Assembly (NCBI GenBank): GCA_013399895.1 | Contig: VXBA01001173.1 | Span: 79,208-143,207, forward strand | DNA: 64,000 nt | Direction: 5' to 3' | Source of the DNA: Serilophus lunatus | Taxonomy: Eukaryota; Chordata; Aves; Passeriformes; Eurylaimidae | Shown here: in pieces, positions 49,758-60,797 of the stretch | Layout: each line of letters starts with the position of its first letter | Position numbering within the stretch: position 1 is the stretch's first letter | Position numbers and translations under genes: made by a program | Notes under the pieces: generated by a model | The model's input: the letters and a program-made list of their open reading frames with translations, nothing else | What the model was told of the DNA's origin: nothing | The model's database searches: none

Positions 49758-50732
49758 GGGTCCTTTTACAAACATAAAAATAGTCTAAATAGAGACATGT
49801 TTGCAGCATAGTGCTTATAACATCAATGTTATGTAGGTTATACTGCTAATAGTGCTGAAGAATCATAATAGTCCTGAATAGTTCGTTAACTGATGATAGG
49901 TAAATCTTCAGAAACATATTAGCCTATGTTAATACAAATTCACATCTCACATTTGTGGATTATTAACATCTATGAATTTTCTTTGAAAAACAGGACAGCT
50001 CAAGAATATTTAATCAGCTATTGTTCTAAGTGTTTGCTGGGTTTTTTGACTACTAGTCCAGTTCTGGTCACCCTATAGCAGAAAAATCCCCAAAAAACAA
50101 AAACAAACAAAAAAAAACCCAAACAAAAACCCCAAAACAACAAAAACTTAAAGGTAACAGAAAAAGATAGTGTTCAAAGGGGAAAATGAGAGTAGTGGAG
50201 GCTTCTTTTTAGAAAGGAACTTAATAAGACTGGGATAACCTATGTGGGGAATTAGAAGAAGCAGTGAATGTACAATTATGAGCCAAGTGTAGAAAAAAAC
50301 AAATACAGAAAATAGATAGATGTCAGCATACCTGAGATATAGAGAACAAAATTAAATTAATGGAATACTCCTTAATCAAAGAAAAGAAAAGAAATAATGT
50401 TGGTGCACTCCAGTTAATAACGAGTACTTAATAATATGTACTTAATAATAAAAAATGCTTGATATTCCAGTTAGAAATAATAACTATTTAATATACAACA
50501 ACTCCATAACTCAAACGTTATGTTGTACTTACTTTGTATGCAGAGGGAGTAGTACAGCTATTTTGCCTAATCAAACAGAAAATTGATGACTTAACAAAAA
50601 GAAAAATTCCAGAAAATAGTTATTTTAAGTAAAGCTACTTCTGCTTTTCACTTCCTTCAAAGCATTATGTCTTAAATGTTTGCATGCCTACATAGTCCTC
50701 TTTGTTCTTAGTAAAATATACTGAATTAAAGA
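49758..50732. other. AT-rich unique-looking DNA
   Basis: No gene or recognised repeat. An A-rich CAAAA tract lies at about 50085-50150. Confidence 0.4.
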
Positions 50733-50737
50733 GTTTC

Positions 50738-51498
50738 TGTAGTAGGTTGACCCTGTCTGGATGCCAGGCAACTGCCAAAGCTGCTCAGCTGGACAGGGGA
50801 GAGAAAATATAAAAAAAAAGTCTTATGTGTCGAGATAGAGACAGGGTGAGGTCAATCACTGGTTGCTGTCACGGCCAAAAGAGACTCAACTTAGCAATAC
50901 TAATCGAATTTATTACCAATCAAAATCAGAGCAGGATAATAAAAAGTAAAACAAACCTTAGAACCATCTTCCTCCCCACTCTTCCTTCCTTTCCAAGCTC
51001 TACCTCTTCCCTCCCCAGCAGTGCAGGGCGACAGGGAACGGAGGTACAGTCACGTCATCACAGGTCATTTCTGCCATTGCCCAGGGAGAGGAGTCCTTTC
51101 CCTGCTCCATAGTGGGTCTCCTCCACAGGCTACACATGGATCTCTGCTCCACCATGGTCTTTACCACAGGACCTCAGCTCTAGCATGTGGAGCACCTCCT
51201 GCACCTCCTTCTCCACCAAACTTGGGGTCTGCAGAGTTGCTGCTCTCACATATTTCCACTCCTCTGTTCTCTGAGCACAATAACATCTGCACTATAACTT
51301 TTTTTTTTCCTTCTTAAATATGTTATCACAGGGGTATTACTATCATTCTTGATTGGCTCCATCTTTGCCACCTGTGGGTCTATCCTGGAGCTGGCTGGCA
51401 TTGGCTCTGTCAGACATGGGGGAAGTCCTACCAGCTTCTCATAGAAGCTACTCCTGTAATCCCCTCCGTATCAAAGCCTGGCCATGCAACCCAATGTA
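50738..51498 (-). mobile_element. solo LTR (family D, same as window start)
   Basis: On the plus strand it starts TGTAGTAGGTTGACC and ends CCCAATGTA. Read on the minus strand it has a TATA-like ATATTTAAGAA at about 51312-51322 and a poly-A signal AATAAA at 50909-50914, about 170 bases from its 3' end. The flanks GTTTC (50733-50737) and ATTCC (51499-51503) could be a target duplication changed by two transitions. CCACAGGCTACACATGGATC and CTCCACCATGGTCTTTACC near 51124-51170 are two units of a short ladder repeat. This LTR is familiar from bird genomes. No internal genes. Confidence 0.75.
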
Positions 51499-51503
51499 AT
51501 TCC

Positions 51504-52599
51504 TTTGCTAGACCTGTTTTTTTTCACTACCACCCACAGTACACTGGTCTGAAAAAGTGAAGAACAAAATTTGAAAAAATATTTTCTTCTTAGCTACAAA
51601 ACCCATGAATAACCCGGAGGATTAAATAAATATATTGGGTAGCCTGGAACAAACAGATAAACTTTATCTGTTTAGGGATGCACACAATCAATAACAGAAA
51701 GCAAAGGATGTGAGTGATTCTCTTATGCCATTTTCATTTCTATGTAAATCTAATGTGAATTCTGCATTTCTGCCAGTGCAAAATTCACGTTTTGCTTGTC
51801 TAATCTGTTTCTATGTCTGTAAACATGGGCCACCAATATCCTGATAACTAATCTTCAGTTAACAGGTTATTCATCATAATCTAAGGAAATATAGCTAAGC
51901 AAAATTTCTGCCCAAGATAGCAATGTGTTTTCTATTAGCGGAGTGAATATAACAGCTGAAATCTTGACTATTCCTACAGGTTAACTGAAAGAAGAGGGGA
52001 AGAAGATGAGATAACCTGGTTTATCAAATGCTATTGTTCATAAACTATTTTAAAAAAAAAAAAATGTTAATTTTCAGAACTTGCAAAATAATTAAATTTT
52101 GCTTGTTTTATTTTTTTCAGGTAACTTTTAGTTTACTGGCATAAAAAAAGAAAAATATCTCATGAGCAAACTCTTCACAGGTCTGTTAAAAGGTCTTTTA
52201 ACTAATTTATTCACTGGGAAATGTCCAGTGACATAGAGTTAAGATTTCTGAGAATTGTCACTTTAGTGAAATCAAATTTTCAGATATTCTTAAATCAGTT
52301 CTGGATTTATATCTTGCTATTATTTGAAGTAAATTTAAATGCTCTTTTTCACAACATCTTTCTCTTTGAATCAGTCAATTATTTGGTGTTCTAGATCTAG
52401 TTTGTTCCCCTGTGACTAATGCTCAAAATATAAACATCATACTATTTATTTTTTTAGTCAGATAGGGCTTTGTGCTTGTTTGTTCATTTACAGATATGTG
52501 TTCTAAAAATAAATGTGGTAAATTTCTATCTTAAGTACTGCAGCCACATTTCAGCAAAGTTCTTTCTTTCTGAAAACATAAGGGCAGAGATTTTACTGA
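51504..52599. other. AT-rich unique-looking DNA
   Basis: No gene or recognised repeat. Poly-A near 52051-52063. Confidence 0.4.
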
Positions 52600-52604
52600 A
52601 CTGC

Positions 52605-53908
52605 TGTGGTGATTTAAGTCACTTTTTATCGTTCAGGGGCAGGTTCAATAAAGGTGATGGAAAACTGAACAAAATTAGCAGCAAGTGAACAGTTTATTAC
52701 AGGGGGTTTACATTAGAGAAGGGATAACCCAAGGGGACCCCAAAATTACACAGCGAAACACTTGACACACAGGAAAAAAAAACAAAAACCAAACACAAAA
52801 GGGGAAAAAAACAAACAAAACAACAAAAAAAGAAAGGGAACTGTTCCCTCAGCTAGTTGGCTAGCTGAAGAAAACAGGAGGGAAGGGTAGGAAAAGCCAT
52901 CTCTATCCCTCTCTCTCTGCTGGAAGGACTCTCTGGCTTTTGAAGTTCTCTGAAAAACACAAAAAGAAGTGAAAACGACTCCCTCCCAACACCTCTCCGA
53001 AGGGTTATTTCCTTGCCGAGAGGAATGGGTGAAAATCCACGCCGTGGGGCCTGCGGGCACAAAAGACAGGAGCTGTGTGTTTCTCCCAGCAGCAGCGGCT
53101 GAAGAAGAGATGGAAGGGCTGCTGCCCTCTGCTTTTAAGCCTTCTTGTTCTCGCGTGGATCTCGTTGCTTTCTTCCGGGCCAAACCGTCCCTTCATTGGT
53201 CAGTGGGGCTGAGCCCCGCCTTGTTTTCTGGTGTTTTCCCGTTGATTCATGAGTTTCGGTCCCGCCCACCATCTTTGTTTTCACAGCCACAGCATCTTAA
53301 GAGACATCCCAGCGCCAACACAGTGCCAGGGCCAGCCCCCTGTTGCTGTCTAAAAGCGGTGGCTGCACTCAGGTTCCTGGCCAGGGCTAGCCCGAGGCCA
53401 CCGCCTGTGCCTGGAACCGAGGGACGGCCATGCATCCCGCGCGGGGAGGGGGGACAGCAGGCAGGAACAAAGGCCACCCTGGCCCCGGGGAATGGTGGAG
53501 GTGGGGGAGAGCAGCCCGCTGCTGTCCTCGCTCCGGCCCGGCGCCCCCGGGAGCCCGGAGGGCANNNNNNNNNNNNNNNNNNNNNNNNNNNNNNNNNNNN
53601 NNNNNNNNNNNNNNNNNNNNNNNNNNNNNNNNNNNNNNNNNNNNNNNNNNNNNNNNNNNNNNNNNNNNNNNNNNNNNNNNNNNNNNNNNNNNNNNNNNNN
53701 NNNNNNNNNNNNNNNNNNNNNNNNNNNNNNNNNNNNNNNNNNNNNNNNNNNNNNNNNNNNNNNNNNNNNNNNNNNNNNNNNNNNNNNNNNNNNNNNNNNN
53801 NNNNNNNNNNNNNNNNNNNNNNNNNNNNNNNNNNNNNNNNNNNNNNNNNNNNNNNNNNNNNNNNNNNNNNNNNNCCCCCCCTCAAAAAGACCTTTTCAAA
53901 CGGCTACA
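52605..53908 (-). mobile_element. solo LTR, family B copy 1 (contains a 310-N gap)
   Basis: It starts TGTGGTGATTTAAG and ends ACGGCTACA on the plus strand, flanked by identical ACTGC at 52600-52604 and 53909-53913. The minus-strand poly-A signal AATAAA lies at 52693-52698, and a TATA-like GCTTAAAAG is at about 53131-53139. It is the reverse-oriented sister of the LTR at 59372-60639: both have the GTTCAGGGG(G)CAGGTTCAATAAA terminus, a GGTTATCCC motif, a CTCAGCTAG/TGGCTAGC segment and CGGGCACA. The right part is masked by N. A 392-codon open frame runs across the gap only because N codons do not stop translation. Confidence 0.85.
53565..53874. other. assembly gap (310 N)
   Basis: Unknown bases inside the GC-rich part of the LTR, a usual failure point for short-read assembly. 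Confidence 0.98.
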
Positions 53909-53913
53909 ACTGC

Positions 53914-55176
53914 AAACGTAAATTTATTTTTTCTGTTTTATCTCATTTTTCATTTTCTTTCTTAACAATATTAAACACTGCAACAAGTGTAGGTTTTTTT
54001 ATGTTGCCTCTAATTTTGCTTGAAAAAGTAAGCACTGCAACTCAGACTATTCATTCCATACTGCAGATTAATAGACCTCCTGGTATAATTTTCTTCAAAT
54101 TGCTAATATTCTTTAAAGTTTGCTTTCAATTTGCAAGTGAATCCTAAAGAAAAACTTCATATCACTTAGAAAGGGTTGAGATTTTTAACTGAGGTTTCAG
54201 AATTTTAATTTTTTTTGACAAAAATGACAAACAAAATATGTACCACTTTCAGGAAATGAAATTCAGGTTCTCACATATGAAGTTTCTTAACAAAAGACAT
54301 GATCTTCATTTAGAGTTTTATCAAATAAACTATCAGCAATTTCACTGTCAGCAATTTTATTTACAGAGAATTTTGTTAAGTAATTTTTAATTATTTCTTC
54401 TATTCCACCTTAATTAGAATTTATTTGTCCTTCAACTGTAATCTGCCTTGATCCACCAATGGAGATGTCTTATACAGCAGGTATTTAGAATTGCCATTTC
54501 ACATTCCAACTGTACTCCCATTGTCTCATCTGCTCCATTTTTCTTCTCTGTCTCTCGTTAGTTTGTATAGTTCTTTATGTACAACATTCATTCCAACTTG
54601 TGTCGCTTTATTTCCTCATAAATCCCTCCCAAAATCCATAATTCCAACATAGTAATGATTTGCTTATCAAATTTTTGAATGTTAATTTTACGATTGTTGA
54701 ATGTTAATTTTGTTTTCTATGGTTATTATAGTTCAATTTCTGCAGCACTATATGGAAATGACCATTCTCTACAGCTGCAATTACATTACTACTTCAAAAA
54801 CAACAAAATATTGTCAGGTCTAGTGCTCTTATTTCATTAATAAGGATATGCAGGACTCATTGTAGTTCTGAGTATATGGATGTCTTTATATCCTATTAAC
54901 AACAGCAGACCAAAACCTGGTGGATCCTGGTAAAAATGAAAGAGGTATTAATCTGAAATTTAATTTCTGGAATTTAATAGCATCAGCAGCTGAGTAGTTA
55001 AGTGAGAGTTGGGCAGCACACTCTCTTATCAGAAAATAACTAATTTAGTAATTTAAAGCAATTTTTCTTTAATGTCCAGATAAATATGAATTAATAAAAA
55101 TCTGCCCTTTCTATGAATGTCACTATCAAAATGCATACACAGAATGTTTACCTTTAACAGCACCAGCAAAATTTTT
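53914..55176. other. AT-rich unique-looking DNA
   Basis: No gene or recognised repeat between two solo LTRs. Confidence 0.4.
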
Positions 55177-55181
55177 ATTGG

Positions 55182-56623
55182 TGTTATGGGTTTCAAATGG
55201 GGTTTTCGAAGGGGAGGGGGAAAGAGAAAACGGATTGTTTACTTGTTCACCACTGCATAAACCCAGGGGTTTTTTTTAGAAACAAGAAAGGAAGCAAAAG
55301 TCTTAGAGTCGGCAGCAAGGAAAAGAGCTGGATTGCAGCTCGTGTCACTTCCCCAGTCATTGCCAGGGGTGCGGCGGGGTGGCGGTGCAGCAACATGGGA
55401 ATGGAGCTGCCATTCTGGAAGCAGTGGGGATCTCCCCCTCCTGCTTTCACTCTCCGCATCCTGGGTAGGTGCTGGGAAGCAGCATCAGTGGAGCAACACA
55501 GAGCCACCCCCCCTCCTCACTCACCATAGCTGCTGTGGGGGACCAAGAACTCAGCATAGGTGGCATCATGCGGGCAGACAGCGCTGTCCAGTCCTGCCCA
55601 GTGCTGTGCAGAGTGCACGGAGCCATGCGGTGCCTCTCTGCTGGCATCAGCAGCGGCTCCCGGCTCATGGCAGTGGGCAGAACAGAGGGACAGCGGGCAG
55701 CACAGGCTCCCGCCGCCCCCCTGGCCTTGTGCGGTGGGCTGTCACTCCCTGGCTGTCTGGGGATGGCGGCGGTGCCTCCCCACTGGTCGTCATGGTACAC
55801 GGCTGCACCGACTGCACTCTCTGGCCCTCGGGCAGCTCCTGCAGTCCCGCTGGCCTGGGGATCCCTCTTGGGGGTCCTTGCAGGTGGTAAGTGCACCACA
55901 GATGGTACCGGTGACCCCGCAGCCAGCAGCGTTGGTGGCTGCTGGCCCCAGGACCATGACCGCATGGCGTGTCAGCTGGAACTGCCATTTTGCCTGGAGT
56001 GAAGATCCTGAAGGAAAGGCAGAGTCCAACGTCACCAGCCAATCAGAGGACAGGCTGGCCAGGAAGAAAACATTGGATTCCCACGGGACTTCCAGGGCAT
56101 AAAAGCCTAAACACGGAAGTCTCCGCTCTCTTTTTGGCTTTCTCGAGCTGAGAGGAGCTACAACTCCCCCTCTCCCGGCTCCTGGACCATGCGGCTTGCT
56201 TCCCCTGACCTCCATCAACAAAGGCAGCAGTGCAGTGCAATCAGAGCTCCAGCTGTGGCACCTGGAGACAACCCAGACAAACCACATGTGATAGCTTTTC
56301 CCCTTGCGTGTCCCTGGGGGCGGTGCTTTTCACCTTCTTTATCTTGCAGGGGCTTTGAGGACCCTGAGAATACCATCTGCAAGGTGGCTTTCTCTTCCTT
56401 CCCCTTCTTCTCAGCCAACTAGACGACTTTGAGGAGCAGTTTGTTTTCTTTTTTATTGTGTGACATTGTCGAGTGTTACATTGTGTGTATATTTTGTTTA
56501 GTGCTTGGTGGGTTCTAGAAGATCTTTAGTGCCTTAGAAAAATAAACCTGTGTTTGCTGTTGCTTCTCTTTAGTCTTTCATCACTGTTGTGTGCCCCTTA
56601 GTTGGACAGTGGTTTAAATCACA
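55182..56623 (+). mobile_element. solo LTR, family A copy 3
   Basis: Starts TGTTATGGGTTTC and ends GTTTAAATCACA, flanked by ATTGG (55177-55181) and ATTGA (56624-56628), one transition apart. A TATA-like GCATAAAAGCC is at 56097-56107 and the poly-A signal AATAAA at 56541-56546, 77 bases from the end. The promoter block CATAAAAGCC is shared with the copy at 18328, and the start is the complement of the CCCATAACA end at 9263. At the place of the CTCF-like motif it reads GTGTGCCCCTTAGTTGG, too diverged to count. The GC-rich part at 55360-56000 gives several overlapping spurious frames of up to 185 codons. Confidence 0.82.
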
Positions 56624-56628
56624 ATTGA

Positions 56629-57254
56629 TTAATAAAATAAGCTTTTGCTACATAAATTAAAGAGAAGACATAATTCAGAAGAGGTTTCCTCTTATTCAGT
56701 GATCATATAGCAGTAGAGAACACAATCTCTCTAGGAGTAAATCTAATGGTTAGAGTTTCCAGGAATGTTAAAATTTGGATAAAACATTCTATAAAAATTA
56801 ATGTTGGTAAAATCTCTTAATTTTGTAAAAAATACCACTGAATATTCATGCCAATTAAAAGTTCCATAGAAAGCTAAATACTTCATGTCTGTCATGAGGA
56901 AAAACCTTTTATTTTCTATACATTTTGCTATAAATTTTCTTAAGTTTTAATGAAATTTGCCATGCATATGTTCATATCTCTATCATACTTATAAATCAGT
57001 GGCTGGACATTTATCAAGGGATAAAAGGGAAAAGGGAAGATCGAGTTCTTTATCTTTCCATATGTTGTTTGACTGGCTCAGATATTTTGTGTCTTGAGTT
57101 TTTATGTATAGGGAAAAGCATGAGTTAACCTGCATTTCTATTCTCTCTACGAAAATGAGAACTGCAATCTCAAAACAAAAGCATGCTAGAGAGGAGATAT
57201 CATACAGATGGAAATGGTGGGCCCGTGTGAAACTCATAAAGTTCTAGAATGCCA
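56629..57254. other. AT-rich unique-looking DNA
   Basis: No gene or recognised repeat. Confidence 0.4.
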
Positions 57255-57940
57255 AAAACAAGATCCTTCATCTGGGTTGAATACGCAGCTGGTATAAACA
57301 CAGCCTGGCAGGTTAATAGATTGAGATAAGGACTTGGGAGTATTGGTGAATGAAAACTTAATTATGATTCAGCAATGTGTAGTCACATACCAGAAAATCT
57401 ACTGCATCGTGGGCAAGACATCAGGTCAAGAGACATGATTCTGCCTTCTACGTCAACACTTGAAAGACCCAGCCTATAGTGCTGCATCCAGCTCTGCGTG
57501 TCCAATACAAGAAAAACATGGACCAATTAAACTGGGTGTGGAGGAAGGTCATAAAAATGGTCTAAGGGGTGAAACATTTTACCGATGAATAAAGGGTGGA
57601 GAGATGAGGTTATTTGCTTGGAGAAGGCTATGGGGAGACCATGTTACAGATTTTCAAAATATAAATAGTATACATAATTAACATGACATAACATAAACCT
57701 AACAACATAACTTACCATAACCTAGGCAGATGATGGATGGATGGATGGATGGATGGATGGATGGATGGATGGATGGATGGATGGATGGATGGATGGATGG
57801 AGACTTTTTTTAACAAAAAAGGCATGTAGTGACAGGACAAGGAGTAATGGTTTCAAACTAAAAGAGGATCAATCTAGGTTAAATAGGAAGAAAAATCCTT
57901 TATGATGTGGGTGGTGAGATTCTGGAACAGATTGACTGGG
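57255..57940 (+). mobile_element. CR1 LINE fragment interrupted by a microsatellite
   Basis: Late ORF2 and 3' UTR of CR1: GAAAGACCCAGCCTATAGTG near 57461, GGAGGAAGGTCATAAAAATGG near 57540, GAGAAGGCTATGGGGAGACC near 57620, then after the simple repeat GTGACAGGACAAGGAGTAATGG near 57828 and GGGTGGTGAGATTCTGGAAC near 57909. The usual 3' end is missing. The two halves are separated by an AT-rich stretch and the GATG repeat. Confidence 0.8.
57732..57801. repeat. (GATG)n microsatellite, about 17 units
   Basis: An uninterrupted tetranucleotide array of about 70 bases inside CR1 sequence. A long pure array is expected to vary in length between individuals. Confidence 0.97.
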
Positions 57941-58974
57941 GAGAACTAATATGATATTTATTAAAACATAAATATACTAAATATACTAAATGCTATATAT
58001 TGTATAAATCTATCTATATACTAAATGCTATATTTATATATTATTCAACTGCAGAAAAAATGTTATTTTTCAGAAAAATAATAATCAGAGCTTCTCTGAA
58101 GCAAAAGAGTTTGGTTCCACCATTTTTTGCTCCTCCTTGTGAATTGTTTTGGAGTTTTTTCATTCTGTACGCTCTCATGTAATTAATCTTTCTTTCGATA
58201 TTGTATTTTATGAGTACCTATTTTTAGAGTTTATAAAGAACATTTAAGAATATGCATCAATTAGAACACACTCTATAGGACAAGCCTTTTAAGTATGTGC
58301 TTTAATTGCAATCATTTTTACTCATGCATATGGTTAAAACAAGAACAAATCTAAATCAAGAAGAAAATATAGAAATTGGACTGCTAGATGCAGCAAAGCC
58401 TACAGTTAATGTCTTGGCATTGGAAAATATTTTCTGATTCTATGACAGAATCTGTAACCCTGGATCATCTAGGCATTAGAAGAGTTACACATCTCAGAAC
58501 AGAATAAACCAGTAACAAAAAAATCAGAGAGAATACTAGATTTGTGTGTCAGCTAAAGCTAATCAATAAGAAATATCTCTGAAACTTTGCTCCTCTCAGG
58601 ATCTTAAAGTCCTTATTCAAGACTTCTGGGTAGATTGCTTTTACAACATCTGGGGCCAAGAAGCTGTGGTCTGGCATAGGAAGATAGTTCTTAGAAAGAG
58701 ATAGAAAAATGTTATTTTTTTTAATTAAGAATTACAAACCTTCCTGGTTTTGCCTACTTTCCTAATTTTTTATAGTATCATACTCTAGTTTACTCTAATA
58801 CAGTGGAGATATATGCAATTGACTCAAGTAACTCATATCTTCATTGCTGTCTCCTCAAGCTCCCTATACACCAAACTCTATTTAAATCACTTCGAGGTGA
58901 AATGCAGTTTTTTATGTGTAACCTGGCCTTTCCAGTGCTCCTTAGGAGTTTCTAGAACAAAGACTCTGTTCTCA
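57941..58974. other. AT-rich unique-looking DNA
   Basis: No gene or recognised repeat. A TATATACTAAATGCTATAT motif recurs near 57975-58035. Confidence 0.4.
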
Positions 58975-59371
58975 AAAGTATGTGAATTTACTTTTACCAT
59001 CTACTCTGCTCTTGTGAGATCACACCTGGAGAATTGTGTCTGGGCCTGGGACACTCAACACAAGAAAGAAGTAAACCTATTGGGACAAGTCCTGTGTAGA
59101 GACATTGAGTTAATCACAGGGCTCGAACCTCTCTTACTAAGACAGGTTGGGTTGGGGCCGTTCTGACTGGAGAAAAGAAAGCTCTGGGGAGACATTTTAT
59201 ATAACAATTTCCAGTACCTAAAGAGAGCCTACAAGAAGGTTGGAGAGACATTTTATAAGGGCAAGTAATGATAGGACAAGGGCGAATGGTTTTAAACTGA
59301 AAAAGAGTAGGTTTAGATGAGATATTAGACAGAGATTCTTTACTGTAAGCATGGTGAGTCACAGGAGTAGG
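58975..59371 (+). mobile_element. CR1 LINE, 5' piece of a copy split by an LTR
   Basis: Starts in the C-terminal part of the reverse transcriptase ORF: TACTCTGCTCTTGTGAGATC codes for YSALVRSHLENCVWAWD, matching the usual CR1 ORF2 end. The 3' UTR follows with TTTAAACTGAAAAAGAGTAGG and GATTCTTTACTGTAAGCATG. It is cut at the target duplication GTAGG and resumes at 60640. The 117-codon open frame at 58813-59166 includes this CR1 remnant. Confidence 0.88.
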
Positions 59372-60173
59372 TGTACTGGTTTGAGGGGGCTGGGGTCGTG
59401 GGGGGTGGTCAAAGAGGGCTTATGGGATGAATTTAAGAAACTCCACTTACTTGTCTGAGTTAAAATTCCGTTTCCCTTAAGCTGCTGGGGGTGGGGGGGA
59501 AGCTGGAACCAAGGATGTCCCTCACTTCTGCTCGCCATTCCTCGGGCCGCTCCCCTGCCATCCCCTGGCCGAGACCGGGGTGGAGGACTGCGGGGGGAGG
59601 GGGGCCCTTGCTTCAGNGGGAGCGCAGGGGCCGATCGCTGGCCGTTGGCGCGCATGTCTCCGGGGCCATCTTGTGCAGTGTGTGTGTTCCCTCGGTCCTG
59701 GAGCCCAGACGGCCTCTGTCCCTGCATGCTGTCCTCCCTTCCATGCGAGGTGTGCGGCCGGGACCATCCCTCCAGGCAGCGGCTCCTCACCCCCCGGAGA
59801 ACGTGCGGCCGCACACAGCCTCGGGCCGGCTCTGGCCGGGAATTTGAGCACACATGCCACTTCTGGACAACGACGGGGGGCCGGCCCTGGCACCGTGTTG
59901 GCGCTGGGGCATCTCTAAGGTGCGGCAGCCATGGAAACAAAGATGGCGCCTAACGACTGAGACTCGTGAGTTCTTCAATGAGAAAACACCAGAACAGAGG
60001 AGGGGCCCGGCCGGCTGGACGAATGGGAAGCCGGCTTGGCCAGGAAGAGGGTGATGAGATCCATGCGAGAATGAAAAGGCTTAAAAAGTTGAGGCATGGC
60101 CCTGGCCCAGGTTGTTGTTCTTCTTCAGCTGCTTCAAGAGGAGGCACATAGCTCTGGTCCCCAGCGCCCGCAG

Positions 60174-60211
<38 letters not shown>

Positions 60212-60639
60212 GGATTACACCCATTTCTTTCAACACGAGTGCCGTTTCCAGCTCGGCTAGCAAGTAACCCTTGGGGAGGCGGTGGGAGGGAATTGTTTTC
60301 ATTTCGTTTTGTGTTTTTCAGAGAGACTGAAGGGCCGGAAATGCTTCCAAAGAGAGAGAGAAGGGAGAGACACCTTTTCCTACCCTTCCCCAGTTTTTTT
60401 CGGCTAGTCATCTGGCTGAACAGTTCCCTATCTTTTTTTTCTCCCTTTTTTGTGTGTTTTTTTTCCTTGCGTGTCAGGTGTCCCTCGATTTAATTCTGGC
60501 GTCTCCTGTGGGTTATCCCTATATCCCTAATTTAATTCTCCTGTAATAAATTGTTCACCTGCTGAAAATTCTATTCAGTTTTCTGTCACTTTTATTGAAC
60601 CTGCCCCCTGAATGCTAAAAGGTGGATTAAACCACCACA
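59372..60639 (+). mobile_element. solo LTR, family B copy 2, inserted in CR1
   Basis: Starts TGTACTGGTTTGAGG and ends TTAAACCACCACA, flanked by identical GTAGG at 59367-59371 and 60640-60644. The poly-A signal AATAAA lies at 60545-60550 and a TATA-like GGCTTAAAAAG at about 60077-60087. Length 1268 bases. The GC-rich part (59480-60060) contains one N at 59617. A (CA)18 microsatellite at 60175 is absent from the sister copy. No internal retroviral genes. Clean ends and an exact target duplication suggest a fairly recent insertion followed by LTR-LTR recombination. Confidence 0.9.
60175..60211. repeat. (CA)n microsatellite, 18 units
   Basis: Pure dinucleotide repeat inside the LTR. In the reverse sister copy the same site near 53035-53065 has GCAGGCCCCACGGCG instead. 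Confidence 0.97.
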
Positions 60640-60797
60640 GTAGGTTACCCTGAGATGTTGTGAGTGACTCGTCCTTGAAGATGCTCAAGATCAGATTGGA
60701 CAGGACACCGTCCGTGCCACCTGGTCTAGTTGAAGGTTCCCTGCCAATTGGAACTTCAAAGTTCCTTCCCACCCAGGTTATTCTATGACTCTATGAG
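60640..60797 (+). mobile_element. CR1 LINE, 3' piece of the split copy
   Basis: Continues the CR1 from 59371 after the LTR: CTTGAAGATGCTCAAGATCAG, GCCACCTGGTCTAGTTGAAG, TCCTTCCCACCCAGGTTATT and the terminal TCTATGACTCTATGAG. It is a full CR1 3' end. Confidence 0.9.

Noticed and set aside
52969..54147. 392-codon open frame on the plus strand
   Set aside because: It includes about 100 undefined codons from the N gap and otherwise reads antisense through a solo LTR; no domain is visible.
55333..56287. Six overlapping frames of 125-185 codons on both strands
   Set aside because: All lie in the GC-rich part of a solo LTR; many frames are open at once, as expected from base composition.
57732..57801. 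CRISPR-like regular repeat
   Set aside because: It is a simple tetranucleotide array without spacers, in a vertebrate genome.
58813..59166. 117-codon open frame with a reverse-transcriptase C-terminal look
   Set aside because: Only the middle is a CR1 ORF2 remnant; it is part of a truncated, interrupted retrotransposon and not a host gene.
60601..60614. CTGCCCCCTGAATG as a second LTR-borne CTCF site (family B)
   Set aside because: The G-run core is there but flanking positions match poorly; too weak to list as a site.
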